25,073 bases of DNA from Candidatus Woesearchaeota archaeon CG07_land_8_20_14_0_80_44_23. Its GTDB lineage: Archaea; Nanobdellota; Nanobdellia; Woesearchaeales; 0-14-0-80-44-23. Position numbers and translations under genes: made by a program. The notes below the pieces were generated by a model. That model saw nothing but the letters and a program-made list of their open reading frames with translations. It ran no database searches and was not told the DNA's origin. The stretch is taken from NCBI GenBank assembly GCA_002779235.1, contig PEXD01000004.1:1-25073 (forward strand), in the 5' to 3' direction. Of the stretch, positions 8,939 through 17,200 are shown in pieces (position 1 is the stretch's first letter; every line of letters begins with the position of its first letter).

Positions 8939-10009
8939 ATGGATTTTACTTCGCTTTTGAACTCAACAGGGCTTGTGCAGGGAACCGGGCTTAAGCTCGT
9001 CCACCCAATCGCGCGCTTCCTCTTTTTCATCCTGCTGAGCTGGGTTGCAGTGTGCATTTTCAAATACCTGCTTAACCGCTTTGTCTTCAAGGCAGAGTCC
9101 AGGCATGTCAGGCTTGTTGGGATATTTGTGCTGATAGGGCTTGCGGTTTTGGGCGCTCGTTTGGTCCTCGTTGAGATAAGCTCAATCTTCCACTTCTCAG
9201 TTCCTCTCACTCTCACAAGGACAATTGATTCCCTGATAGTCATCATATTCTTTGCCGGGCTGCACAATTTCATAGTGGGGATAATAAACCGGCTGGGTGA
9301 GAGGATAAGGAGCCCGCAGTTCAAGGAAGCCAGCTTTGGCGTCATGAGGAACATGGCAGAGGCAATCATGTGGTTCCTCTGCCTGACAGTTGTGCTGAGA
9401 ATATGGGGGATAGAGATCGGTCCTCTCCTAACAGGGCTTGGAATTGCAGGAATCGCACTTGGACTTGCCCTTCAGACCACGCTTGGAGACCTGTTTTCAG
9501 GGGTGGCAATTGCCTTTGACAAAGAGTTCAAGCTGGGGGATGTAATAGAGGTGGGCGATGTCTTCGGAGTGGTAAAGGAGATAAGCGCCAGGAGCATAAA
9601 AGTAAAGACATACAGCAACGACATTGTTGTGCTGACAAACTCGCGCCTCTCCTCAAGCAACCTGATAAATCATACTGCGCTCAAGCCGAGGCGCATCACA
9701 ATACTTTTGCGCCTCGCCTATGGCTCTGATGTCAAGAAAGTGAAAAAAATCTGCATGCAATCAATAGAAAAGGTGGCAAGGGAGCTCAAGAAAGAGCAGG
9801 GCAAGGAGATAATACTCTCAAACCCCAAGCCATCCATCTACATGACTGACCTTGCGGAATATAGCATAAACTTCAGAGTATTTGTCTGGTTCCCCAGTTT
9901 TAGCGAAATGTTTGATGCAGAAGAGCGCCTGAAGATTGAGATTTATAATGCTCTTAACAGGAACAAAATAAGGTTTGCCCAGCAGAACCTGATACTGCCT
10001 GCAAAATAA
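8939..10009 (+). CDS. mscS: MscS-family small-conductance mechanosensitive channel
   Basis: This homolog of the MscS tension-gated channel would open under membrane stretch and release solutes during osmotic downshock. The 356-residue protein has about four hydrophobic segments near 23-48, 55-80, 92-117 and 135-158, then the pore-lining helix at about 160-190 (GLGIAGIALGLALQTTLGDL), rich in alternating Gly and Ala as in MscS TM3. The beta domain follows (FKLGDVIEVGDVFGVVKEIS, then the VVLTNSRL motif, about 196-240) and the mixed alpha/beta C-terminal domain. It has one or two more membrane segments than E. coli MscS, as in many archaeal members. It appears to be a single gene with its own promoter. 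Confidence 0.92.
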   Translation: MDFTSLLNSTGLVQGTGLKLVHPIARFLFFILLSWVAVCIFKYLLNRFVFKAESRHVRLVGIFVLIGLAVLGARLVLVEISSIFHFSVPLTLTRTIDSLIVIIFFAGLHNFIVGIINRLGERIRSPQFKEASFGVMRNMAEAIMWFLCLTVVLRIWGIEIGPLLTGLGIAGIALGLALQTTLGDLFSGVAIAFDKEFKLGDVIEVGDVFGVVKEISARSIKVKTYSNDIVVLTNSRLSSSNLINHTALKPRRITILLRLAYGSDVKKVKKICMQSIEKVARELKKEQGKEIILSNPKPSIYMTDLAEYSINFRVFVWFPSFSEMFDAEERLKIEIYNALNRNKIRFAQQNLILPAK

Positions 10010-10079
10010 ATTTTTTTGAATTTTCTGGATTTTTTTTTATTAATTTAATTAGAAGCCCCATTTAATATATATAGATTTA

Positions 10080-10108
10080 ATTGATATAATTGATATAATT
10101 TATAAATT
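10080..10108 (+). promoter_or_regulatory. copA promoter with tandem 9-bp repeat
   Basis: ATTGATATA occurs twice in direct tandem (10080-10088 and 10089-10097) and abuts a TATA box, TTTATAAATT (10099-10108). Transcription would start near 10130, just before AGGAG and the ATG at 10137. Repeats right at the upstream edge of TATA are a common position for archaeal regulators, so a copper-responsive operator is possible but unproven. Confidence 0.5.
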
Positions 10109-10136
10109 CGGCTCTTAACCCAGCATAGGAGAAAAA

Positions 10137-12377
10137 ATGAGAAGAATAGTAATCCCAATTTCAGGAATGCACTGCGCATCCTGCGCCCACAACATAGAAA
10201 TAAATGTGAGGCGCCTGCCAGGGGTCTCAAAGGCAGAGGTGAATTTCGCCTCTGAAGAAGCTGTTGTAGAGTATGACGCATCAAAGCTGCCAATAGAGAA
10301 GATATACGGCGCCATAGACGAGCTCGGCTACAAAGCGATAAGGCAGGAAAAGGGTTCAAATATTGAGGAGATAAAGGAGAGCGCTTCGCACGAGGAGACA
10401 AAGATGCTGAAAAAGCTTTTTCTCTGGTCGCTTCTGCTTTCCCTTCCTGTTGTCATAATCTCAATGCCGCTGGACTGGGCTGGCATAAAAATCCCATACA
10501 GCCAGTGGCTGCTGCTTGCCCTTGCCACGCCTGTCCAGTTCATAATCGGCGCAAGGTTCTACAGGGGCGCGTTCCTCGCACTCAGGCACGGGATGGCCAG
10601 CATGGACACCCTGATTGCAGTGGGCACCTCAGCAGCATACTTTTACAGCATGGCGGCAGTGCTCATGCCCCAGAAGCTGGGCGCAGAGGTTTATTTTGAC
10701 ACATCTGTGACAATTGTTACCCTGATTCTGCTTGGAAAATGGATGGAGTCGGCGAGCAAGAGCAGGGCTTCTGACTCAATAAAGAAGCTCATAGGGCTCC
10801 AGCCGAAGAACGCAATTGTCCTGAGAAAGGGCGCCGAAGCTGTAATTCCGATTGATGAGGTTGTCGTGGGCGACATAGTGATAGTCAAGCCAGGGCAGAA
10901 GATACCTGTGGACGGCATTGTGCTGGACGGCTCCTCAACTATGGACGAGTCCATGGTAACAGGCGAAAGCATCCCTGTGGAGAAGAGGCAGGGCTCAGAG
11001 GTGATAGGCGCCACAATAAACCAGAACGGCTCCTTCAAGTTCAGGGCCACCAAAGTGGGCAGGGATACAATGCTAAGCCAGATAATAGCAATGGTTGAAG
11101 AAGCGCAGAACAGCAGGGCTCCAATCCAGCGCCTGGCAGACAGGGTGAGCGCTGTGTTTGTGCCGACTGTAATCCTGATTTCCCTGGCGGCATTTTCGGG
11201 CTGGTATTTCCTCGCACACAAGGACTTTGTCTTCTCGCTGACTGCCATGATTTCAGTGCTGATAATAGCGTGCCCCTGCGCACTCGGGCTTGCCACTCCG
11301 ACAGCGATAATGGTGGGCACAGGCAAGGGCGCCGAGAATGGGATACTGATAAAGAGCGCAGAGACCCTTGAGAATGTCCACCGCGTGAACACGATAATCT
11401 TTGACAAGACAGGGACACTCACAAAGGGCAAGCCGTCAATAACCGACATAATCCCATTCCAGAGGGCTGACAAGCGCTTCGGAAGCAGGAGCGATGAGAA
11501 GATACTAATGGAATATGCGGCAATTGCTGAAAAGAAGTCAGAGCACCCCCTTGCATCGGCAATCCTGAAAAGGGCTGAGGACGAGAACATAAGCGTCACA
11601 GAGCCCTATTACTTTGAGGCAATACCCGGCGAGGGGATTGTCGCAAAGCACAGCCTTAAGACAATACTCCTGGGAAACAGGAAGCTCCTCTCCAAGAACA
11701 AGGTGAAAATCAGCCCTGACCATGACGACGAAATCTCAAAGCTTGAGGCGCAGGGAAAGACAGTGCTTATCCTTGCAGTGAACAAAGAGGTAATCGGAAT
11801 AATTGCCGCGGCAGACACCCTGAAAGAGCACTCAAGGGAGGCAGTGGCACAGCTCCAGAAGTCAGGCAGGGAAATTGTGATGCTCACAGGCGACAACAGC
11901 AAGACGGCATTTGCAATTGCGAAGGAGCTCGGGATATATAATATAATCCCTGAGGTGCTTCCCAAGGACAAGGAGGCGCAGGTTGAGAAGCTCCAGAAGG
12001 AAGGCAGGGTTGTCGCAATGGTCGGCGACGGAATCAACGATGCGCCCGCGCTTGCAAGGGCTGATGTGGGAATAGCCATCGGTGCAGGCACAGATGTCGC
12101 AATGGAGACAGGGCAGATAATCCTTGTAAAGAATGATTTGAGGGATGTTGTGCACGCAATAAACCTGAGCGAATACACAATGAGGAAGATAAGGCAGAAC
12201 CTCTTCTGGGCTTTCTTCTACAATTCAATAGGCATACCTATTGCAGCAGGGGCGCTTTACCCATTAACAGGATTCCTCTTGAACCCGATGATAGCAGCCG
12301 GGGCAATGGCCTTCAGTTCAGTAAGCGTGGTTTCAAACTCGCTTTCCATGAGGCGCTACCGCAACAAGAAATTTTAG
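10137..12377 (+). CDS. copA: copper-exporting P1B-type ATPase CopA
   Basis: This ATPase pumps monovalent copper (or silver) out of the cell. An N-terminal heavy-metal domain carries GMHCASC (Cys13, Cys16). The core shows TGES (275-278, actuator), the membrane CPC (379-381), the phosphorylated DKTGT (423-427), the SEHP nucleotide-domain motif (His470, Pro471) and GDGIND (630-635). The group P1B-1 copper signature is complete: CPC, N688 with Y695-N696 and Pro701, and M724 with S727-S728. The length of 746 is normal with one metal domain. AGGAG precedes the ATG. No copper chaperone or regulator gene is next to it. Confidence 0.96.
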   Translation: MRRIVIPISGMHCASCAHNIEINVRRLPGVSKAEVNFASEEAVVEYDASKLPIEKIYGAIDELGYKAIRQEKGSNIEEIKESASHEETKMLKKLFLWSLLLSLPVVIISMPLDWAGIKIPYSQWLLLALATPVQFIIGARFYRGAFLALRHGMASMDTLIAVGTSAAYFYSMAAVLMPQKLGAEVYFDTSVTIVTLILLGKWMESASKSRASDSIKKLIGLQPKNAIVLRKGAEAVIPIDEVVVGDIVIVKPGQKIPVDGIVLDGSSTMDESMVTGESIPVEKRQGSEVIGATINQNGSFKFRATKVGRDTMLSQIIAMVEEAQNSRAPIQRLADRVSAVFVPTVILISLAAFSGWYFLAHKDFVFSLTAMISVLIIACPCALGLATPTAIMVGTGKGAENGILIKSAETLENVHRVNTIIFDKTGTLTKGKPSITDIIPFQRADKRFGSRSDEKILMEYAAIAEKKSEHPLASAILKRAEDENISVTEPYYFEAIPGEGIVAKHSLKTILLGNRKLLSKNKVKISPDHDDEISKLEAQGKTVLILAVNKEVIGIIAAADTLKEHSREAVAQLQKSGREIVMLTGDNSKTAFAIAKELGIYNIIPEVLPKDKEAQVEKLQKEGRVVAMVGDGINDAPALARADVGIAIGAGTDVAMETGQIILVKNDLRDVVHAINLSEYTMRKIRQNLFWAFFYNSIGIPIAAGALYPLTGFLLNPMIAAGAMAFSSVSVVSNSLSMRRYRNKKF

Positions 12378-12388
12378 GCAGGTATAAA

Positions 12389-12434
12389 CATTTAATTTGG
12401 GCATTTAATTTCAAGCATTTAATCTTAGGCATTT
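12389..12434 (+). repeat. four short direct repeats, 13-14 bp apart
   Basis: CATTTAAT occurs at 12389, 12402 and 12416, with a partial fourth copy (CATTTGG) at 12430. They sit between copA and the next promoter. They may be regulator sites or mere low-complexity AT DNA. Confidence 0.35.
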
Positions 12435-12472
12435 GGCTTCCATATTTCCGTGTTCCTTTTTCCAGAGGCTTC

Positions 12473-12508
12473 TCATACTTTGTCATACTTTTGAAAAGAT
12501 TTATATAC
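12473..12508 (+). promoter_or_regulatory. promoter and possible operator of the RHH-nucleotidyltransferase gene
   Basis: The TATA box GATTTATATAC (12498-12508) lies about 28 bp before the ATG at 12531, so the mRNA is probably leaderless. Just upstream TCATACTT occurs twice (12473-12480 and 12483-12490), exactly one helical turn apart. Ribbon-helix-helix dimers bind such tandem sites, and the encoded protein begins with that domain, so self-regulation is plausible. Confidence 0.5.
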
Positions 12509-12530
12509 AAGCTGAAAAAATGTTCTGGGC

Positions 12531-13367
12531 ATGAAGGAGCGCGTTACAATAACCCTTGATTCTGAGACGCTGAGGCAGGTTGACGCGCTCGTAGGCACCA
12601 ACAACATAAAGAACAGGAGCCATGCAATAGAAAGCATCCTCTCAAAATCCCTCGGCAGCAATGTGCCGCGCACAGCTGTGATACTCGCAGGCGGCAAGGG
12701 AAGCAGGTTCGGGCCAATCAGCAGAGAGATACCGAAGCCGCTCATACCCCTTCATGACAAGCCGCTCCTCCTGCACTCAATAAACCTCCTGAAGAAGTAC
12801 GGCATAACTGATATAATAATCTCAATCGGCTACAAGGCAGACAAGATAAAGGAGTTCTTCGGAAACGGAGAAAGGTTCGGCGTTAAGATAAGCTATGTCG
12901 AGGAAAAGGAGTCGCTGGGCACAGCAGGCGCTCTGCGCTTGGCAGCTCCCAGGATAAGCGGCCCCTTCCTTGTCTGCAACGCTGATGACCTCATGGAGAT
13001 AGACATTCCCCACCTGTTCAGATTCCACAAGCAGAGGAAAGGGCTTGCAACAATAGTTCTGACAAGGGTGGAGGACCCATCAAATTACGGCGTTGCAATG
13101 ATGAATGCGGAAAAAATTATCGCATTTGTTGAAAAGCCGAAGAGGGAAAACGCGCCCTCGAGCCTGATAAACGCAGGGCTCTACATACTGGAGCCGGAAG
13201 TCCTGAAAATGATACCAAAGGGGTTTGCAATGCTTGAGAAGGATGTCTTTCCGAAACTTGCAAGTGAGGGCAAATTATACGGCTATCCTTATGTGGGAAA
13301 GTGGCTGGACGTTGGCACAATGGAGCGCTACGAGCAGGCATTGGACGAATGGAAAGACATTGAGTGA
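12531..13367 (+). CDS. RHH DNA-binding domain fused to sugar-phosphate nucleotidyltransferase
   Basis: Residues 1-42 (MKERVTITLDSETLRQVDAL and on) match a ribbon-helix-helix (CopG/Arc-like) DNA-binding domain. From residue 47 a nucleotidyltransferase follows: LAGGKGSRFG (52-61) with EIPKPLIPLHDKPLL, the metal-site Asp in CNADDLMEID, and VEKPKRENAPSSLINAGLYI. This enzyme class joins a nucleoside triphosphate to a sugar 1-phosphate. The next gene, nine bases on, is a phosphomannomutase, so mannose-1-phosphate with GTP (making GDP-mannose) is the likeliest substrate pair; glucose-1-phosphate cannot be excluded. The C-terminal left-handed helix domain of larger GDP-mannose enzymes is absent. The start is placed by TATA spacing, and it includes the RHH domain in frame. 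Confidence 0.88.
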   Translation: MKERVTITLDSETLRQVDALVGTNNIKNRSHAIESILSKSLGSNVPRTAVILAGGKGSRFGPISREIPKPLIPLHDKPLLLHSINLLKKYGITDIIISIGYKADKIKEFFGNGERFGVKISYVEEKESLGTAGALRLAAPRISGPFLVCNADDLMEIDIPHLFRFHKQRKGLATIVLTRVEDPSNYGVAMMNAEKIIAFVEKPKRENAPSSLINAGLYILEPEVLKMIPKGFAMLEKDVFPKLASEGKLYGYPYVGKWLDVGTMERYEQALDEWKDIE

Positions 13368-13376
13368 GAGTGCAGA

Positions 13377-14750
13377 ATGGAAAAGGGCATATTCAAGGCA
13401 TATGACATAAGGGGAATCTACCCCGATGAATTCAATGAGAGGGACGCCTCTGTGATAGCATACGAGGCGGCATTGCAGCTTTCTGCAAAGAGAATAGCCA
13501 TCGGCTTTGACTCAAGGCGCGCCTCGCACTCAATAGCCCACTCAGTATCCAACGCCCTTCTCTCAATCGGAAGCGAGGTCTCGCTGCTTGGGCTTGTGAG
13601 CACCCCTGAATTCTACCACTCAGTCCTTGAAGGGAAGTATGAAATGGGAATCATGGTGACTGCCTCGCACAATCCAAAGGAATACAACGGGCTGAAAATT
13701 GTGGGCAAGAACGCAGTGCCCATAGGAGAGGACAATGGGCTCTCTGAAATAATGGAGCGCTCCCTGGACTACTACGAGCTTCGCTCCCCAAGCAAAAAAG
13801 GCATTGTCAAAAGAAGAAGCTTCAGGAATGAATTCATTGGATTTTCCCTGAACTCAGGGTATGCAGACGCATCCAAGATAAGAAAGATGAAAGTAGTCGC
13901 TGACGCTTCATCCGGCTCAATAGGCCCCGCAGCCCTTGAGTTCTTCAGGCAGCTTCCTGTGGACTTGATAACCCTTAACTTTGAGCCAAATCCTGATTTT
14001 CCCAGCCACAGCCCGAATCCGCTTGAGGAGCAGAGCAGGGAGCTCATCTCAAGAAGGGTGATTGAGGAGGGCGCCGACCTGGGCATAATATTTGACGGGG
14101 ACGGCGACAGGGTTTTTTTCATAGACGAGAAAGGCAGCTCTGTAAAGGGCGACACTATAACTGCGCTGCTTGGCTCTTTGGTATGCGCGAGGGGCAAGAA
14201 GCAGAAAATATTGTATGACCTGCGCTCGAGCAAGTTCGTGCCTGACTCAGTAACAGCTGCAGGGGGGATTCCAGTCATGTGCAGGGTGGGGCACGCGTTC
14301 ATAAAAAGGCAGATGAAGGATGAAAAGGCGATTTTTGCAGGCGAGCTCTCAGGGCATTACTATTATTTCATAAAGGGTTCATATTTTGAGAATTCGCTGA
14401 TTGCGGCGCTGCAGCTCATGCAGGCAATCTCTGAGCAGGGCGCGCTTTCCTCGCTTGCAGCCAAGAACCCGTACTTCCAGAGCGGCGAGCTCAACTTTGA
14501 TGCGGCGCAGAAGGAGCACATAATAAGCGAGATTGAAAAGATGCTCTCAAAGGAGAAAATAAGGGAAGCTGTGCATCTTGACGGGCTATCAATGGAATTC
14601 AGCTCCTGGCGCTTCAATCTAAGGCCCTCTAACACAGAGGCGCTGCTGCGCCTGAATGTCGAGGCGGACTCAAAGGAACTGCTCGCGCAGAAAATTGACA
14701 TTCTCAGCAGCAGGATAAACCAGGAGTCAGAACGGCTTCTAAAAAACTAA
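13377..14750 (+). CDS. manB: phosphomannomutase/phosphoglucomutase
   Basis: This enzyme interconverts hexose 6-phosphate and 1-phosphate, supplying mannose-1-phosphate (or glucose-1-phosphate) for sugar-nucleotide synthesis. All four active-site loops of the alpha-D-phosphohexomutase family are present: TASHNP (95-100, phosphoserine Ser97), the metal site DGDGDR (240-245), the sugar-binding GELSGHYYY (322-330) and the phosphate-binding RPSNTE (416-421). The length of 457 is typical. It begins nine bases after the nucleotidyltransferase stop, so the two form an operon and consecutive steps. Sequence alone does not fix mannose against glucose preference. A large inverted repeat follows its stop. 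Confidence 0.95.
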   Translation: MEKGIFKAYDIRGIYPDEFNERDASVIAYEAALQLSAKRIAIGFDSRRASHSIAHSVSNALLSIGSEVSLLGLVSTPEFYHSVLEGKYEMGIMVTASHNPKEYNGLKIVGKNAVPIGEDNGLSEIMERSLDYYELRSPSKKGIVKRRSFRNEFIGFSLNSGYADASKIRKMKVVADASSGSIGPAALEFFRQLPVDLITLNFEPNPDFPSHSPNPLEEQSRELISRRVIEEGADLGIIFDGDGDRVFFIDEKGSSVKGDTITALLGSLVCARGKKQKILYDLRSSKFVPDSVTAAGGIPVMCRVGHAFIKRQMKDEKAIFAGELSGHYYYFIKGSYFENSLIAALQLMQAISEQGALSSLAAKNPYFQSGELNFDAAQKEHIISEIEKMLSKEKIREAVHLDGLSMEFSSWRFNLRPSNTEALLRLNVEADSKELLAQKIDILSSRINQESERLLKN

Positions 14751-14769
14751 AAAAGGGTAATTTGAAAAT

Positions 14770-14897
14770 TGCTGCCGCCATCGGCTCGGCGCAAGTTGAT
14801 TGTCTCACTGCAGCGTTTGTGTCCCCGTAAGGGACAACCCCCTCAAACTCTTAGCCCAAATTTTTCAATTGCGCCTCGCATATTGATGGCGGCAGCA
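14770..14897. repeat. 128-bp inverted-repeat element, possible structured RNA
   Basis: Perfect 13-bp ends (TGCTGCCGCCATC and GATGGCGGCAGCA) enclose a second stem (GGCGCAA/TTGCGCC) and a central hairpin, TGTCCC-CGTAA-GGGACA. It fills the space between phosphomannomutase and gyrB with no reading frame. It could be a structured RNA, a strong terminator for the sugar operon, or a miniature transposable element; no clear target duplication flanks it. A weak minus-strand TATA-like GATTAAATC lies outside its right end. It is not 5S rRNA: the conserved loop sequences are missing. Confidence 0.6.
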
Positions 14898-15001
14898 TAG
14901 AAATTGATTTAATCACTCAAAAAGCAAAATTTCATTTTTTATCGTTCCCCTGAAAACGCCAAATTCGGGCTTTTTAGGCGCTGAAGGGGCAAAATAAAAG
15001 C

Positions 15002-15016
15002 GAAAGGTTTTTAAAG
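15002..15016 (+). promoter_or_regulatory. gyrB promoter (TATA box)
   Basis: GAAAGGTTTTTAAAG combines a BRE-like purine block with a TATA element. A start near 15040 would leave a leader of about 95 nt, long for this genome, which holds the hairpin at 15061-15080. Confidence 0.6.
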
Positions 15017-15060
15017 AAAGGGGCATGCTTTTATGCTGGAAAAAGGATAAAAAACACGGC

Positions 15061-15080
15061 AATTTTCCGTCGGGAAAATT
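15061..15080 (+). promoter_or_regulatory. palindrome in the gyrB leader
   Basis: AATTTTCC-GTCG-GGAAAATT is a perfect 8-bp palindrome between the gyrB TATA box and the ATG. It may be an RNA hairpin in the leader or a repressor site. Confidence 0.45.
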
Positions 15081-15133
15081 CACTTTTTCAATTGATTTCA
15101 AAACACTCAGTTTTTTCAAAATGGGAGAGATTC

Positions 15134-17107
15134 ATGCCTGAACAAACCAAGAAAGTGCAGGAAATTCCTGAAAAGGAATCTGAGAAGCAGTCCATGAAAG
15201 AATACAAGGGAGACAGCATCCAGGTATTGGACGGACTCGAAGGCGTCAGGAAGAGGCCTGCAATGTACATAGGCAGCACCAGCGCATCAGGGCTTCACCA
15301 TATTGTTTATGAGGTTGTTGACAACAGCATCGATGAGGCGCTGAGCGGGTTCTGCAACAGGATAATCATCATAATGCACTCGGACGGCTCTGTCAGCGTG
15401 CAGGACAACGGCAGGGGGATACCCACTGACATAATGCCGAAATACGGAAAGCCGGCGATGGAGCTGGTGCTCACAAAGCTCCATGCAGGCGGAAAGTTTG
15501 ACAAGAAGAGCTACAAGATCTCAGGAGGGCTTCACGGCGTTGGCGTCTCGGTTGTCAATGCGCTTTCCATAAAAATGCAGGCAACTGTCATGCGCGAGGG
15601 CAAGGTTTTCTTCCAGGAATTCGGGACAGGAAAAGCAGTATCTGACATGAAGATTATCGGCACAGCCCAGCCGGAGCAGACCGGGACAATCATCAGGTTC
15701 TGGCCTGACCCGTCGATATTTGAGACAACTGAGTTCAGCTTTGAGGTGCTAAGCTCGCGCCTCAGGGAGCTTGCATTCCTCAACAAGGGCGTTGAGATTA
15801 CAATAAAGGATGAGAAGAGCCAGAAGGAGCACACATTCCTCTATCAGGGCGGAATCTCCTCATTTATTGAATACATGAACCAGAACAAGAAGCCCCTGCA
15901 TCCTGTGATATATTTCTCAAAGGCAGACGGCGGAATTGAGGTTGAGGCAGCAATGCAGTACACAGAGGGCTATTCCGAAAACATATTCAGCTTCGCGAAC
16001 AGCATAAACACAATTGAGGGCGGAACTCACCTTACAGGATTCAAGAGCGCCCTTACCAGGGCAGTCAACAACTACATAGAGGCGTCCAAGGGCAAGAACG
16101 GGAAGAACGGAAAGAAACCCGAGGAGAGCGGGCTCTCAAGCGAGGATGTCAGGGAAGGGCTCACTGCTGTGATAAGTGTGAAGGTGCCTGAGCCGCAGTT
16201 CGAGGGGCAGACCAAAACAAAGCTCGGGAACTCGCAGGCAAAAGGAGCTGTGGAGTCGGTTGTGTTTGACAAGCTCACTGCCTATCTCCAGGAGAACCCT
16301 GCAATAGCGAAAATGATAATTGAGAAGTGCTCAAATGCAGCAGCAGCAAGGAATGCTGCAAGGCAGGCGCGCGACCTGGCAAGAAGAAAGAGCATACTTT
16401 CATCCAACTCCCTCCCGGGAAAGCTCGCGGACTGCTCTGACGATGACCCTGCCCACTGCGAGCTATACCTTGTTGAGGGCGATTCAGCAGGCGGCTCTGC
16501 AAAGCAGGGCAGGAACAGGAATTTCCAGGCAATACTCCCACTGAGAGGAAAGATACTCAATGTTGAAAAGTCGCGGCTTGACAAGATAGTCATAAACAGG
16601 GAAATAACAAACCTAATCACAGCCATTGGCTGCGGAATAGCCAACGAGTTTGACATCAGGAAGCTGCGCTACCACAAAATCATAATAATGACAGATGCAG
16701 ATGTGGACGGCGCCCACATAAGGACTCTGCTTCTGACATTCTTCTTCAGGCAGATGAAGCCCCTGATTGAGCAGGGCTATGTCTACATCGCCCAGCCGCC
16801 CCTCTACAGGGTTGCGAGGGGGAAGTCAGTCAGGTACTGCTACAACGATGCAGAATTAGAGTCCTGCCTCAAGGAAATCGGGCGCGAGAACACCTCAATA
16901 CAGAGATACAAGGGCCTTGGAGAGATGAATCCCGAGCAGCTCTGGGAGACCACAATGAGCCCGGCCAACAGAACTCTTTTGAAGGTCACTGTGGAGGATG
17001 CTGTGGAAGCAGATAAGATATTCACAGTGCTCATGGGCAGCGAGGTTGAGCCGAGGCGCGAGTTCATAAAAGCCCACTCAAAGGAAGTCAGCATGCTGGA
17101 CATCTGA
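15134..17107 (+). CDS. gyrB: DNA gyrase subunit B
   Basis: This is the ATPase subunit of gyrase, which with GyrA introduces negative supercoils. The 657-residue protein has the GHKL ATPase motifs VVDNSIDEA (61-69), DNGRGIP (91-97) and GGLHGVG (131-137), the transducer QTKTKLGN (359-366), the TOPRIM EGDSAGGSA (448-456) and metal DADVDG (521-526), and the C-terminal YKGLGEMNPEQLWETTM. An ATG at 15134 with GGGAGAG four bases before it is preferred over a TTG 14 codons earlier. The first 25 residues are a charged extension. Many archaea took gyrase from bacteria; gyrA is usually adjacent but is not here, so it must lie elsewhere if it is present. Topoisomerase IV ParE is less likely. Confidence 0.95.
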   Translation: MPEQTKKVQEIPEKESEKQSMKEYKGDSIQVLDGLEGVRKRPAMYIGSTSASGLHHIVYEVVDNSIDEALSGFCNRIIIIMHSDGSVSVQDNGRGIPTDIMPKYGKPAMELVLTKLHAGGKFDKKSYKISGGLHGVGVSVVNALSIKMQATVMREGKVFFQEFGTGKAVSDMKIIGTAQPEQTGTIIRFWPDPSIFETTEFSFEVLSSRLRELAFLNKGVEITIKDEKSQKEHTFLYQGGISSFIEYMNQNKKPLHPVIYFSKADGGIEVEAAMQYTEGYSENIFSFANSINTIEGGTHLTGFKSALTRAVNNYIEASKGKNGKNGKKPEESGLSSEDVREGLTAVISVKVPEPQFEGQTKTKLGNSQAKGAVESVVFDKLTAYLQENPAIAKMIIEKCSNAAAARNAARQARDLARRKSILSSNSLPGKLADCSDDDPAHCELYLVEGDSAGGSAKQGRNRNFQAILPLRGKILNVEKSRLDKIVINREITNLITAIGCGIANEFDIRKLRYHKIIIMTDADVDGAHIRTLLLTFFFRQMKPLIEQGYVYIAQPPLYRVARGKSVRYCYNDAELESCLKEIGRENTSIQRYKGLGEMNPEQLWETTMSPANRTLLKVTVEDAVEADKIFTVLMGSEVEPRREFIKAHSKEVSMLDI

Positions 17108-17169
17108 TTCCAATATTAAAAGAATCAAACGAATAATCAATAATCCCAGATTTTATCAAAAACCGATAA

Positions 17170-17183
17170 CTTTTTATTTTAAT
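17170..17183 (+). promoter_or_regulatory. TATA box of the signal peptidase gene
   Basis: CTTTTTATTTTAAT is centred about 25 bp before the GTG start, consistent with a leaderless message. Confidence 0.5.
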
Positions 17184-17200
17184 GCATTAATTGATTTTTT

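Noticed and set aside
10691..11599. Long minus-strand frame opposite copA
   Set aside because: It is antisense to the conserved CopA core, low in complexity and lacks a promoter; it is a shadow of codon bias.
14770..14897. 5S rRNA or RNase P RNA in the large inverted repeat
   Set aside because: The length and terminal stem look tempting, but the conserved 5S loop sequences and RNase P core motifs are absent on both strands.
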